The position numbers were made by a program, and so were the translations under genes. From assembly GCA_011523485.1 (NCBI GenBank), contig WTGR01000791.1, forward strand, positions 1 to 14,979: 14,979 bases of DNA, written 5' to 3'. Under the pieces are notes generated by a model. It did not search any database. It was not told the origin of the DNA and saw only the letters and a program-made list of their open reading frames with translations. This DNA is from Acidobacteriota bacterium (GTDB taxonomy: Bacteria; Acidobacteriota; Vicinamibacteria; Vicinamibacterales; UBA8438). Below, in pieces: positions 7,335-14,979 of this stretch; position 1 is the stretch's first letter, and each line of letters opens with the position of its first letter.

Positions 7335-8324
7335 TCAGCGCCCGCCGTCGAGAAGGCGCATGTTCCGCGAAACCCGCGCGAGCTCCAGAAGCAGGCGCTC
7401 GAGCTCGGCTGCGTAACGCTCGGGGACCAGAGTCGCCCGGGTCGCCCGCAGTTCCTCCACCTCGACCTCCAGCGCCGCGCGGCGAGCCGCCAGGCGGTCC
7501 ATCTCCCCGCCCTGGGCCGTCGCGACGTCATCCACGCCGGCGCCTACGTAGGCCGCGGCCGACAAGCCGGCGCGCGGGCCGTCCTCCGCTTCGCCGGCCT
7601 CGATCCCGAATCCGTCCCCGGTGTCGTCGAGGAGCGCACGCTCGGTCGCGAGCCGTCCGCGCTCCTGGTACCAGCGCCGCACCCCGGCGCTCGCGTAGAC
7701 GAAGGCCTCCCACACGGAGACGCGGCCGTTGCGATCGACGTCGCCGGCGGCATCGACGAACGCCCGGATGAGAAACTCGGGAAACACCGTCGCGTAGCGC
7801 TGGACGGGCGACTCGGTCGCCGTGATCACGATGCGGCCGCCCTTCGCCAGCGACGCGAGGAAGGGTGCGCTGGCCGCCGAGGTGTTGACGAAGACCAGCC
7901 GCCCGGGCAGAGGCTCCACCAGGGCGGCCCACTCCGCGGCGGTCAGGTCCGGTCCGACGAGGTTGAACTTGGCGTCCTGCCCGTCGAAGGTCCCGTGACC
8001 GAGCAGGATCACGAACAACACCGACTGCCCGTCCATCCGCCCGGCGAGCTCCCGGATCGCATCCTGCACGCCCTCGCGCGATGCGCAGCCGACGCCGGCG
8101 CCTGCGGTCTCGGCGAGCAGCAGCAGGCGGTCGTCGCGAAACCCCGGCTGGGCGCGCAGGGCCGCGACGAGGCCGGTCCGCCAGCGGTCGTAGCGCTCGG
8201 CGTACTCCGGGCCTCCCGACGCACCGGATACGATGAGCGTGAAGTAGTCGCGGGCTTCAGCCGGACCGCGCACCGCCAGCAGCAACAACGCCGCGACGCC
8301 CGCCCGCCACCTGCGTCCGATCAT
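7335..8324 (-). CDS. Secreted caspase/legumain-like (clan CD) protein, catalytic Cys apparently lost, with EF-hand loop
   Basis: The 329-residue product starts with a signal peptide (MIGRRWRAGVAALLLLAV, likely cleaved near PAEA/RD), so it is periplasmic or secreted. The fold is inferred from a clan CD pattern: strand VLFVILLGHGTFDG with His110 at the catalytic position, then strand GRLVFVNTSAASAPFL about 38 residues on, where legumain-type enzymes have Cys. Here the best-aligned residue is Ser149, and no Cys lies nearby, so it is either a Ser variant or inactive. Residues 195-206 read DVDRNGRVSVWE, a complete EF-hand calcium loop, and 233-240 (DDTGDGFG) is a second acidic loop. Residues about 272-323 form a predicted coiled coil. 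The ATG at 8324 overlaps the preceding stop as ATGA, which settles the start over a longer upstream frame. Confidence is good for the gene and moderate for the fold. Confidence 0.8.
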   Translation of the reverse strand: MIGRRWRAGVAALLLLAVRGPAEARDYFTLIVSGASGGPEYAERYDRWRTGLVAALRAQPGFRDDRLLLLAETAGAGVGCASREGVQDAIRELAGRMDGQSVLFVILLGHGTFDGQDAKFNLVGPDLTAAEWAALVEPLPGRLVFVNTSAASAPFLASLAKGGRIVITATESPVQRYATVFPEFLIRAFVDAAGDVDRNGRVSVWEAFVYASAGVRRWYQERGRLATERALLDDTGDGFGIEAGEAEDGPRAGLSAAAYVGAGVDDVATAQGGEMDRLAARRAALEVEVEELRATRATLVPERYAAELERLLLELARVSRNMRLLDGGR

Positions 8325-10534
8325 CGCATGCCCCACAGGCGGCGCAGCGACCACTCCACGGCCAGCAGCAGGACCAGTGCGATGAACACCGCTGAATGAT
8401 GCCAGACTTCGCGCGTCACGGTTCGCGGAGCCGCGGGGGCCGCGGCCCGCAGCCGATCGGGCAGGTCGTCGAGCCGGTCCGCTTCCAGGTGGACACCGCC
8501 GCCGGCCTCGGAAACGCGCCGCAGCAGATCCGCGTTCAGCCACGGATCCTCGAGTTCCGGGTCGGCGCCGTCCACCAGCACCCAGTCGCGCCGGCTGCCC
8601 GGCCCCTCCCCGTCGCGGGAGACGGCCACGTCGATGCGGTGCACACCGGCCGACAATGGGGGCGTGGAGACACCGTAGTCTCCCGCGCCGCGCGCGACCG
8701 CCGGCGCTTCCTCCAGTCGCGGCACCCCGGCGGGACCACGCACGCTCACGCGCACGGCGGCCCCGTCCACGGACCGGAACTCGTCGTCGCGCACCGAGAC
8801 GTGCACCCGCAGGGAATCGCCGGCCGCGTCCCCGCCCCGCGTGGTCACCGCGATCGGATCGACGGCGCCGGCGGTCAGCCAGCGCGCCGCCTGCCCCCAG
8901 AATCGCTCGTACGTCCGGTCAGCCACGGGAAGCTGCATCCGCCAGCGCCACGTGGCCCGCCCCGCCAGGATCATCGACCGGCCGGCGCCGTAGCGCTGGA
9001 CGACGACGAGCGGCCGTGCGGAACCGGTCTCGGATGCGGTCAGCGCGAGCACGGCGGCGCCCGGACGCACGGGACCGATACGCACGCTGCCGACCAGCGC
9101 CGGCGCCGCTCTCCACCGGTTCTCGGTCTCCTCGATGGTCGCCCCGAGGCGCAGCATGGGGTGGGCGAGGCCCGCCCGAGTCGGCGCGAGCCGGTCCGCA
9201 CCGTCTTCATCGCGGCCCGCGTCGGTCAGACCCAACCGGTCCACGAGCCGCGCCGGCAACACGGGCTCGAGAGAGGAGCCGAGATAGCCTCGCCGGCGCA
9301 GGCTGGCCGGACCGAACAGCAGCAGGCCGCCGCCGCGCTCCGCGACGAACTCCGCCGTCATGTCGAGTTGCTCCGGTCGGAAGAACTCCGCCTCCAGGTT
9401 GGCGAGCACCACGCCGTCGTACCGGAACAACGCCGCGCGCGTCCGCGGGTAGCCGGCCGCGAGCGCGGCGGTCCGCGCCGGGTCTCCCTGCACGTAGAAG
9501 GTCTGCTCCCCCTGCTCGTTCTGCCCCTTGCGCACCACCGCATCGAAAGTGATGCCTGGATCGGCCAGCCACGCGCGCTTGAGGAAGCTGTGTTCGTAGC
9601 CGGGCGATCCCTCGACGAGCAGCAGGCGGCGCGGCCTCTCGGGCGGTCGCACCAGGACCTGCCGGCGGTTGTTCCCGGACACCAGCTCCGCCGCGTCGAC
9701 CGGCACCTCCACCGTGTACACGGACGCCAGCACCGGATCGGGCGCCACCCGGAACACGGCCACGGTCGGGGCCCCGTCTCGCGCCGGCCGCACCCGGCGC
9801 ACGTCGACCAGACGCCCGCCGGCGCTCAGTCGGACGTCGAAGGGCGCATCCTCCAACCCGCGGCTCACGATGGTCGCCATCACATCGACCACGGAGCCGG
9901 CCCCCACCGGCTGCCCGGACTCGAGGGCCGTGACCTCCCGATCCGGCCCGGGCCGCGGGTCGCCGACGCCCAGCGTGTAGACCGGCGCCGGCAGCCGCGC
10001 GGCGACCGCGGCCACGTCGTTCCGCCCGGTTGCAACGCCGTCGGAAACGACGACGACGCCCGCGAGGGCCCGCCCGCCGAACCGGGTCGGGACGGCGTCG
10101 AGGGCGCCGGCCAGATCCGACCGCGACGCACCGGCCACGAGCGCGTCTGCGTCGACCGGGGCCAGCGTCTCCCCGAACCCGAGAACCTCCACATCGAACG
10201 TTTCGCCCAGCGCGGGGAGCAGACGTTCCCGGACGAGCTCTCGGGCGCGATCGATTCGCGGGCCGCCGCCGGCATCCGGAATGGCCATGCTGCGCGAGTG
10301 ATCGACCAGAATGGCCACGACGCCGTCGCCGGGCGGGGCGGGCTCCGTGCGCAGCGGCCGCAACAACAGAAGCAGCACGACAAGGAGAACGCACAGGCGC
10401 AAGGCCGTCAGAAGCACTCGCTGCGGCAGGGTCAGATCGACGGGCGGCCGGGCATAGACCCACCACGCGACGACCACCGCCGCCAGCACCGCGGCCGCAA
10501 CGCCCCACCCGGGAATCGGCACGCCGATCTGCAC
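8321..10534 (-). CDS. Membrane vWA protein with degenerate glutamine-amidotransferase-like domain
   Basis: The 737-residue protein has two N-terminal membrane helices (about 9-27 and 39-58), a vWA domain and a C-terminal helix (about 714-730), leaving most of the protein outside the cytoplasm. Seen in the vWA: the metal-ion (MIDAS) motif DHSRS (Asp78, Ser80, Ser82) and VVVSDGVATG (161-170). A class I glutamine-amidotransferase-like fold follows at about 302-410 (RRLLLVEGSPGYEHSF, YDGVVLANLEAEFF, GGGLLLFGP), but the nucleophile Cys is absent, so it is probably a binding domain. Residues about 520-555 (including WRWRMQLP and RFWGQAARWL) are conserved in large bacterial vWA/amidotransferase-like membrane proteins. 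The start is GTG 10534; AGGA ten bases upstream overlaps the upstream TAG, 12 nt away. Its stop overlaps the next start (ATGA), so translation is coupled. Function is unknown; it belongs with BatA/MoxR-type systems. Confidence 0.87.
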   Translation of the reverse strand: MQIGVPIPGWGVAAAVLAAVVVAWWVYARPPVDLTLPQRVLLTALRLCVLLVVLLLLLRPLRTEPAPPGDGVVAILVDHSRSMAIPDAGGGPRIDRARELVRERLLPALGETFDVEVLGFGETLAPVDADALVAGASRSDLAGALDAVPTRFGGRALAGVVVVSDGVATGRNDVAAVAARLPAPVYTLGVGDPRPGPDREVTALESGQPVGAGSVVDVMATIVSRGLEDAPFDVRLSAGGRLVDVRRVRPARDGAPTVAVFRVAPDPVLASVYTVEVPVDAAELVSGNNRRQVLVRPPERPRRLLLVEGSPGYEHSFLKRAWLADPGITFDAVVRKGQNEQGEQTFYVQGDPARTAALAAGYPRTRAALFRYDGVVLANLEAEFFRPEQLDMTAEFVAERGGGLLLFGPASLRRRGYLGSSLEPVLPARLVDRLGLTDAGRDEDGADRLAPTRAGLAHPMLRLGATIEETENRWRAAPALVGSVRIGPVRPGAAVLALTASETGSARPLVVVQRYGAGRSMILAGRATWRWRMQLPVADRTYERFWGQAARWLTAGAVDPIAVTTRGGDAAGDSLRVHVSVRDDEFRSVDGAAVRVSVRGPAGVPRLEEAPAVARGAGDYGVSTPPLSAGVHRIDVAVSRDGEGPGSRRDWVLVDGADPELEDPWLNADLLRRVSEAGGGVHLEADRLDDLPDRLRAAAPAAPRTVTREVWHHSAVFIALVLLLAVEWSLRRLWGMR

Positions 10535-10546
10535 GGGGTCAGCGTC

Positions 10547-13500
10547 CTATCTGGGTTCCCGCCGCGCTGGCGGCGGCTGGTCGGCGAGTGCGCGGTAGTA
10601 GCGGTCGACGAGCGCGCGGTAGCCCTCCGGCACCGCCTCCCGGGCACCGACGTCCAGACGCCCCTCGGTCCTGGCTGCCTGCAACGCCCGCGTGAGTTCC
10701 GCCTCGAAGGCCTCAATCGCCCGCCGGACACCGCCGCGCAGACTCTCCCACGCCGCGAGGTCCTGCCCGGAGGCCTGCAGTGCGGGCCCACCGCCGGCGG
10801 GACGCTGCGCCGCCCAGCGGGCCAGATCTTCGAGCACCCCGGGTCGAGCCGTCCGCAGTGCTTCGGCCAGGCCGGGCAGCCCCTCGAGGCGGCGAAGCAA
10901 CTCCTGCGCCGCCTCCCGGATGGCCGCCGGCTCGCGCCCGGCCCGGTCCACCGATTCCGGGGATCGACCGGCCGAATCGGATCCCGCTTCGCCGGCATGT
11001 CCCGGCTCCGTGCCGAGGCGCGCCAGACGCGCCTCCAGCACCGCCAGGCTCTGCCGCACCTCCTCGGCCGCCTCCAGTTCCTCCGCGAGTCGCCGGCCGT
11101 CGTCGGACGCCGCGTCGCCGCGCGCGCCGGCCAGCTCCCGTTCGAGATCGCGCAGTCTGTCGAGCGCCCGGCGCCCCTGTTCGACCGCCCCGGCCACGTC
11201 GCCGCGCCGCAACTCGGCCAGCGCCCGCCGCATCGGCTCGCCGGCTCCGCGCGCGCCCCGATTGTTCGATTCGGAGGACGCGGACGATCCGAGCGACCCG
11301 ACCGACTCGGACGGTGTCGAAGAACCGGACGCGGACGACCCCGACGAGTCGGACGATTCCGACGAGGTCGTGGAGCGGCGCGAACCGCCCCTCGCCGAGC
11401 GCGCGTCGATCTCCCCCTCGAGCGCTTCGGTCCGTTCCCTCAACTCCTCCTGCTCCCGCGTGAGTCGGGCGAGGACACGCGCCGCCTCCTCTTCGCCGAG
11501 CGCATCACGCCGCCGCTCCAGGTCGTCCTGCGCACGGCCCAGCGCGGCTTGGCGTTCCGCCAGTTCCCGCACGCGGCGCAACGCATCGCTCTCGGCACTC
11601 GATTCGGCCGGCGGCGAAGAGGCGCGGTTCTCGTAGTTGGTCTCCTGCTCGCGGCGCAGGTCGCGGTCGAAGAGCGCCGACAGGTCTTCCTGCGGCTGCC
11701 ACGCCGTCGACCGGCCGCTGCCGCCGCGTGAGACCCGCGTGCGCCGGATCGCCGCCTGCGCACGCAGAAGCGACGCCAGCGCCTCCATCTCGAAGGGCAG
11801 GGCCGCGCCGGTCGAGGCCGTGCGCAACGCCTCCTCCGCGCGCGCCATCGCGTCCACCGCAGCGGCCAGCGCCCGCCGCTCGGCCCGCGCATCGCGCCGC
11901 TGCATCATCCGGGCCGCGGCCCCGAGCGTGGTCTGGCGCAACTCCGCCTGCGCGTCCGCCACCGCCAGAAGGTCGCCGTCGTCCGTCGCCAGATCGGTCC
12001 GGCCGTCCAGCCTCCAGGTCGCAGCGATGATCTCCTTCTGCACGGCGGCGAGCTGCCCCACCGTGCCGGCGTCCATGGACAGCGACGACTGGCTCGGCGC
12101 GTCCTCGAACTCCCGCTCGAACGGCCTCACCTCCAGGAAATAGATGTCGCTCCGGGTCTCGCGAACGCGCGCCGGATTGGCGTCGCCCGCCCGCAGGTAG
12201 TAGCTGACGACATCGCCGGGCGAAACGTCGAGGTCCTCGGCGTAGAGGGTGTGCGCGCCGGTTCCGCGGGCCGCCGGCTCGGCCCCGAGCAGATCGACGA
12301 TGCGCTCGGCGCCCCCGGCGACCGCGTACACGAGATCGAACCGGGCGAGCGCGAAATCGTCCTCGGCGACCGCTTCGATTACCACTTCCTCGAGTGGCGT
12401 GATCTCGCGATCGCCGCCGGGTCGGCGGACCTCGACGAGCGGAGCCGTGTCCGCCAGAGCGCGGATGACATACTCGACGGCGCCCCGGTTCGACAGGCCG
12501 TCCGCGTCCTGGAGCACGACGCGATAGACATCGTCGCGGGTCACTTCGAAGGACGCCGACAGCGCCGCCGGCCCCGTGAAGCGCAACGGCAGAACACCGC
12601 CTGCCGCCAACCGCAACGAGCCCTCGCGGACCGGCTTGTCGGCATGAACCGTGAGCGTCACGACCGTGCCGTCCGGTGCGAACACGTCACCGCCGTCGGC
12701 CTCGACACGGGGAGCGAGTCCCGTGAACGCGGGGTAGGAGTACGCGACGTCGATTCGCTCCACCCGAGGCGCGTGCAGGACAGTGACCGCGTAGAGCTCC
12801 GATTCGAGCGTTGCGGCGGTGACACCGTAGGTGAAGCTTCGGGCCGCGGGCGGCAGCGTGGCCGCGTATCCGTCGCCGCGCGGTTGCATGTCGAGGACAG
12901 TGCGCCCGCCGTCGCCGTCGACGACGTGCACCCGCGGAGCCGATCGTCCGAAGGCTCCCGGCGTGTCGGAAAGACGCGCCCGCACCTCCAGGAGCTCGCC
13001 CGCGGCCAGTCGCGCCTCTCCCGGCTCGACGGTCAGCGTCGCGCCGAACGGCGCCGCGTACAGCCACGCGCTGCGAGCGATCCGCTCCACCGCATCGGCG
13101 CCGAGAAACAGCAGGGCCGCCAGCGCCGCCGTGGCGCCGACTCCACCGGCGACAGCCCACCGAACCGTCGGTGCGGCAACCACACGGTCGGGATCGACGC
13201 CGCGCGCAAGGCCCGCCGCATCGTCCAGCACCCGACCGCCGAACGACGACGGGGTCTCGCCGAGATCGATCGCGCTGGCCAGGCGGTCCTGCAACTCGGA
13301 ACACCGCTCTTCGACATAGCGCGCCACCCGGCCATCCGAAGGGCCGCGCCGCAGGGGCCAGAGGGTCCGGACGGAGAAAGCGGCGGCTGCGCCCGCCGCG
13401 CAGGCCGCGAGCACCGCCATGACGAGGTCGGAGGGCGCGAACAGGCGGTCGACGCCAAGGACCAGGGCCAGCGTCAGCAGGGCCGCGGAAGAAGCGCGAG

Positions 13501-13639
13501 CCACGGCGCGCATGGCGCGCGTCGCCATCCACCGCCGACGCACCGACGCCAGCAGCGCAGCGATCTCGGCCAGGCTCGACGCGCTCGCGGAGCGGCCCCT
13601 GATCACGCCCCGATTATAGCCGTGCGGATCGCTCCCCAT
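10547..13639 (-). CDS. DUF4175-like membrane and coiled-coil protein
   Basis: From ATG 13639 the product is about 1030 residues; GGGAG lies five bases upstream, supporting this start over the longer open frame. An alternative GTG at 13606 is discussed under the TATAAT element. Seen: two membrane helices at about 46-66 and 72-92, a third at about 161-180, then a beta-rich region (about 195-510) with Ig-like features such as VERIDVAYSYPAFTG and DTAPLVEV. The rest is helical and charged, with long Arg/Glu/Ala coiled-coil stretches split by a Ser-rich linker at about 751-793, and ends with VPEGYRALVDRYYRALADQ. This layout matches DUF4175-type proteins, which often sit beside BatA and vWA genes. 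Function is not known; a structural or scaffold role across the envelope is inferred. No enzymatic motif was found. Confidence 0.82.
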   Translation of the reverse strand: MGSDPHGYNRGVIRGRSASASSLAEIAALLASVRRRWMATRAMRAVARASSAALLTLALVLGVDRLFAPSDLVMAVLAACAAGAAAAFSVRTLWPLRRGPSDGRVARYVEERCSELQDRLASAIDLGETPSSFGGRVLDDAAGLARGVDPDRVVAAPTVRWAVAGGVGATAALAALLFLGADAVERIARSAWLYAAPFGATLTVEPGEARLAAGELLEVRARLSDTPGAFGRSAPRVHVVDGDGGRTVLDMQPRGDGYAATLPPAARSFTYGVTAATLESELYAVTVLHAPRVERIDVAYSYPAFTGLAPRVEADGGDVFAPDGTVVTLTVHADKPVREGSLRLAAGGVLPLRFTGPAALSASFEVTRDDVYRVVLQDADGLSNRGAVEYVIRALADTAPLVEVRRPGGDREITPLEEVVIEAVAEDDFALARFDLVYAVAGGAERIVDLLGAEPAARGTGAHTLYAEDLDVSPGDVVSYYLRAGDANPARVRETRSDIYFLEVRPFEREFEDAPSQSSLSMDAGTVGQLAAVQKEIIAATWRLDGRTDLATDDGDLLAVADAQAELRQTTLGAAARMMQRRDARAERRALAAAVDAMARAEEALRTASTGAALPFEMEALASLLRAQAAIRRTRVSRGGSGRSTAWQPQEDLSALFDRDLRREQETNYENRASSPPAESSAESDALRRVRELAERQAALGRAQDDLERRRDALGEEEAARVLARLTREQEELRERTEALEGEIDARSARGGSRRSTTSSESSDSSGSSASGSSTPSESVGSLGSSASSESNNRGARGAGEPMRRALAELRRGDVAGAVEQGRRALDRLRDLERELAGARGDAASDDGRRLAEELEAAEEVRQSLAVLEARLARLGTEPGHAGEAGSDSAGRSPESVDRAGREPAAIREAAQELLRRLEGLPGLAEALRTARPGVLEDLARWAAQRPAGGGPALQASGQDLAAWESLRGGVRRAIEAFEAELTRALQAARTEGRLDVGAREAVPEGYRALVDRYYRALADQPPPARREPR
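11276..11341. repeat. Short direct repeat in the Ser-rich linker of the DUF4175-like gene
   Basis: The 15-mer GGACGCGGACGATCC (11276-11290) recurs as GGACGCGGACGACCC at 11327-11341 with one mismatch, 51 nt away (17 codons, in frame). The surrounding 11262-11388 is a low-complexity tract of GAC/TCG/TCC-type trinucleotides encoding alternating Ser, Gly and Glu on the minus strand. In-frame spacing suggests growth by local duplication that kept the reading frame. Confidence 0.6.
13613..13618 (-). promoter_or_regulatory. Perfect TATAAT, possible -10 for a leaderless start of the DUF4175-like gene
   Basis: The minus strand reads TATAAT followed by six bases (CGGGGC) and GTG at 13606, in frame with the gene. 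Transcription normally starts about 7 nt after a -10 box, which would fall on this GTG. No good -35 is seen (GAATGG at the expected position). The hexamer also encodes Tyr8-Asn9 if translation starts at ATG 13639, so it may be coding by chance. Confidence 0.35.
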
Positions 13640-13668
13640 TCCAGCTCCCGTGACGGAGACACCCGGCC

Positions 13669-14979
13669 TCAGGCCATGGTCCGCCCGAGCCAGGCCTCGC
13701 CGACCAGCAAGACCGCCGCCGCCAGGACGACGTACCACCAGATCGACTGCTCCGCCTCGCGTGCCGCGCCGTCGGCCGGCGGAGGGGCGCCGGACGCGCC
13801 GGTGGGCGTGGCGCCGAGGCGCGCCAGGAATCCATCGGGCGTCAGGGGACGGGGTTCGGACTCGCGGGGATCCACGTTGACGGCGACGCGGCGCCCGGAA
13901 GCAGGATCCGTCGCCACGCCCGGCAGGCGCGACATGCCGCCGCGGACATCACTCGGAAGCAGATCGCGCGGCGCCGGCGGCGGACCGACCAGGTAGCGGA
14001 CGATCTCCTGCACGAAGGGCACGAAGCCCGGATGGCGGGGAAAGTCGTTCCATTCCATGCCGAGGTCGGACGCAAGGACCAGCACGCGACCGTCTCCGCG
14101 GCCGTACTCGATCAGCGCCGGATCGCCCTGATCGAAGCGGGCCAGAACGCGCGGGGGTCTGTCGGCGCCGGCCGGGACGTCCGCAGGCCCGGAAAGCAGG
14201 ATACGCGCCATGCGCGTGAATCGCACGCGTCCCAGCGTCGCAACGAGGTCCCCGAACGGCCGAAACACCGGGTGCCGCGGATCCGTGACGGCGAGCCGGC
14301 GGCCGGCGCCGTCCTGAGCGGCCCCCACCGGCATCTCGACGGCGAGCTCGACCGATTCGCCGAGCAGGTCGCGGACCAGGCGCGCATCGATCCCCGGCCC
14401 GACCACCAGGAGCAGACCGCCGCCATTCTCGACGAACGCGGCGATGCGTATCCGCCCCGAACGGCTCAGGCCGTCCGTACCGGTGACCACGATCACGTCT
14501 CCCGCCTCCCCTGCCGACGGGGGCGACGCGGACAGCGCACCAGGGGCTACCGGCGTCACCTCGAACGGCCGGGATGCCGGCGCGACGGCGAGCGCCTGCG
14601 CCAGGTAGAACGCCCCCGCGTCGAGCGTCCCGCCGTTGACGACGATCCGCACGACGGCCGGAGTCGCCCCATCGAGCAGCGCGTAGCGGGTATCGTCCCA
14701 CCGGTACCCGTACCGGTCCGTCACGCTGACCGCCGCGTCCCGGCTCTCGGCCGCGGGCAGCTCCCAGCGCACCTCGTTCCCACCGGGCAGCAGCGTCACC
14801 GGCCGCCGCCCGACCTCGCGACCGTCGACCTCGAGTGTCGCCTCGGACTCGACCGGCGCAGATCCGGTGTTCAGAACGGTGACGGCAAGCTCCTCCGCGT
14901 CCGCGCCGACGGCGGTCACCGCCAGATTGCGCTCCACCGGCGCCACGGCGGCGACCTCCACGCTCACGCCCTCCGGGAT
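13669..14979 (-). CDS. BatA-like membrane protein, C-terminal part (5' end outside window)
   Basis: The minus-strand frame is open to the window edge (the first codons in the window read IPEGVSVEVA) and ends at TGA 13671-13669, giving the last 436 residues. A GTG at 14967 is not taken as the start because the frame continues upstream. Seen: a beta-sandwich-like region at about 1-100 of the visible part, a glutamine-amidotransferase-like region without a Cys nucleophile (about 105-215, with DVIVVTGTDGLSRSGRIR and GGGLLLVVGP), the conserved segment LVLASDLGMEWNDFPRHPGF, and a C-terminal membrane helix (WWYVVLAAAVLLVGEAWLG). Family knowledge: BatA-type proteins have an N-terminal membrane segment and often a vWA domain, which would lie in the missing part. 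The next gene starts 29 nt after its stop. Function is unknown beyond family membership. Confidence 0.82.
   Translation of the reverse strand: MPEGVSVEVAAVAPVERNLAVTAVGADAEELAVTVLNTGSAPVESEATLEVDGREVGRRPVTLLPGGNEVRWELPAAESRDAAVSVTDRYGYRWDDTRYALLDGATPAVVRIVVNGGTLDAGAFYLAQALAVAPASRPFEVTPVAPGALSASPPSAGEAGDVIVVTGTDGLSRSGRIRIAAFVENGGGLLLVVGPGIDARLVRDLLGESVELAVEMPVGAAQDGAGRRLAVTDPRHPVFRPFGDLVATLGRVRFTRMARILLSGPADVPAGADRPPRVLARFDQGDPALIEYGRGDGRVLVLASDLGMEWNDFPRHPGFVPFVQEIVRYLVGPPPAPRDLLPSDVRGGMSRLPGVATDPASGRRVAVNVDPRESEPRPLTPDGFLARLGATPTGASGAPPPADGAAREAEQSIWWYVVLAAAVLLVGEAWLGRTMA

Noticed and set aside
8325..8543. N-terminal extension of the caspase-like gene
   Set aside because: The extension is Arg/Gly/Pro-rich, precedes a clear signal peptide, and lies inside the vWA gene; the ATGA overlap fixes the start at 8324.
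8396..11731. Plus-strand open frame of 1111 codons opposite the vWA and DUF4175-like genes
   Set aside because: Its translation is Arg/Pro/His/Gly-rich with no domain or motif; it exists because GC-rich codons on the real strand avoid stops on the other.
13640..13738. N-terminal extension of the DUF4175-like gene
   Set aside because: It overlaps the end of the BatA-like gene and has no conserved features, while ATG 13639 has a good ribosome binding site.

Overview
The window is GC-rich bacterial DNA with tightly packed genes and long open frames on the non-coding strands. The gene content fits a soil or marine Acidobacteriota, perhaps class Vicinamibacteria: a chromate transporter, a CHAD/Ppx pair, a YacG-citrate synthase pair, and a large BatA / DUF4175-like / vWA / caspase-like gene train. 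This placement is inferred from gene style and not from any marker gene. No tRNA, rRNA, CRISPR array or insertion sequence was seen.

Left part (1-5387). The 3' part of a two-domain chromate transporter gene (chrA) enters from the left edge. A short gap with an imperfect stem-loop separates it from a convergent CHAD-domain gene. That gene is divergent from a Ppx/GppA exopolyphosphatase with a C-terminal HD domain. The two probably share an intergenic region whose AT-rich core can be read as a -10 element on both strands. CHAD domains bind polyphosphate and Ppx enzymes cut it, so this looks like a polyphosphate module. Downstream of ppx on the same strand are yacG (a 61-residue zinc protein) and gltA (type II citrate synthase).

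Right part (5360-14979, all on the minus strand). Six genes follow one another with gaps of 29, 12, -4, 18 and 37 nt. In order of transcription they are: the 3' part of a BatA-like membrane protein; a DUF4175-like membrane/coiled-coil protein of about 1030 residues; a vWA protein with a degenerate glutamine-amidotransferase-like domain; a secreted caspase/legumain-like protein; a zinc-ribbon protein with two membrane helices; and an FHA-GAF-PP2C (SpoIIE/RsbU-type) phosphatase. The first three resemble the MoxR/Bat membrane systems. The caspase-like protein keeps the Gly-His-Gly motif, appears to have Ser in place of the catalytic Cys, and carries a canonical EF-hand loop. The operon could be an envelope sensing system in which periplasmic domains report to a cytoplasmic FHA/phosphatase output. 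That role is inferred; the co-orientation and coupling are read directly.

The phosphatase gene and gltA converge and overlap by 28 nt at their 3' ends.
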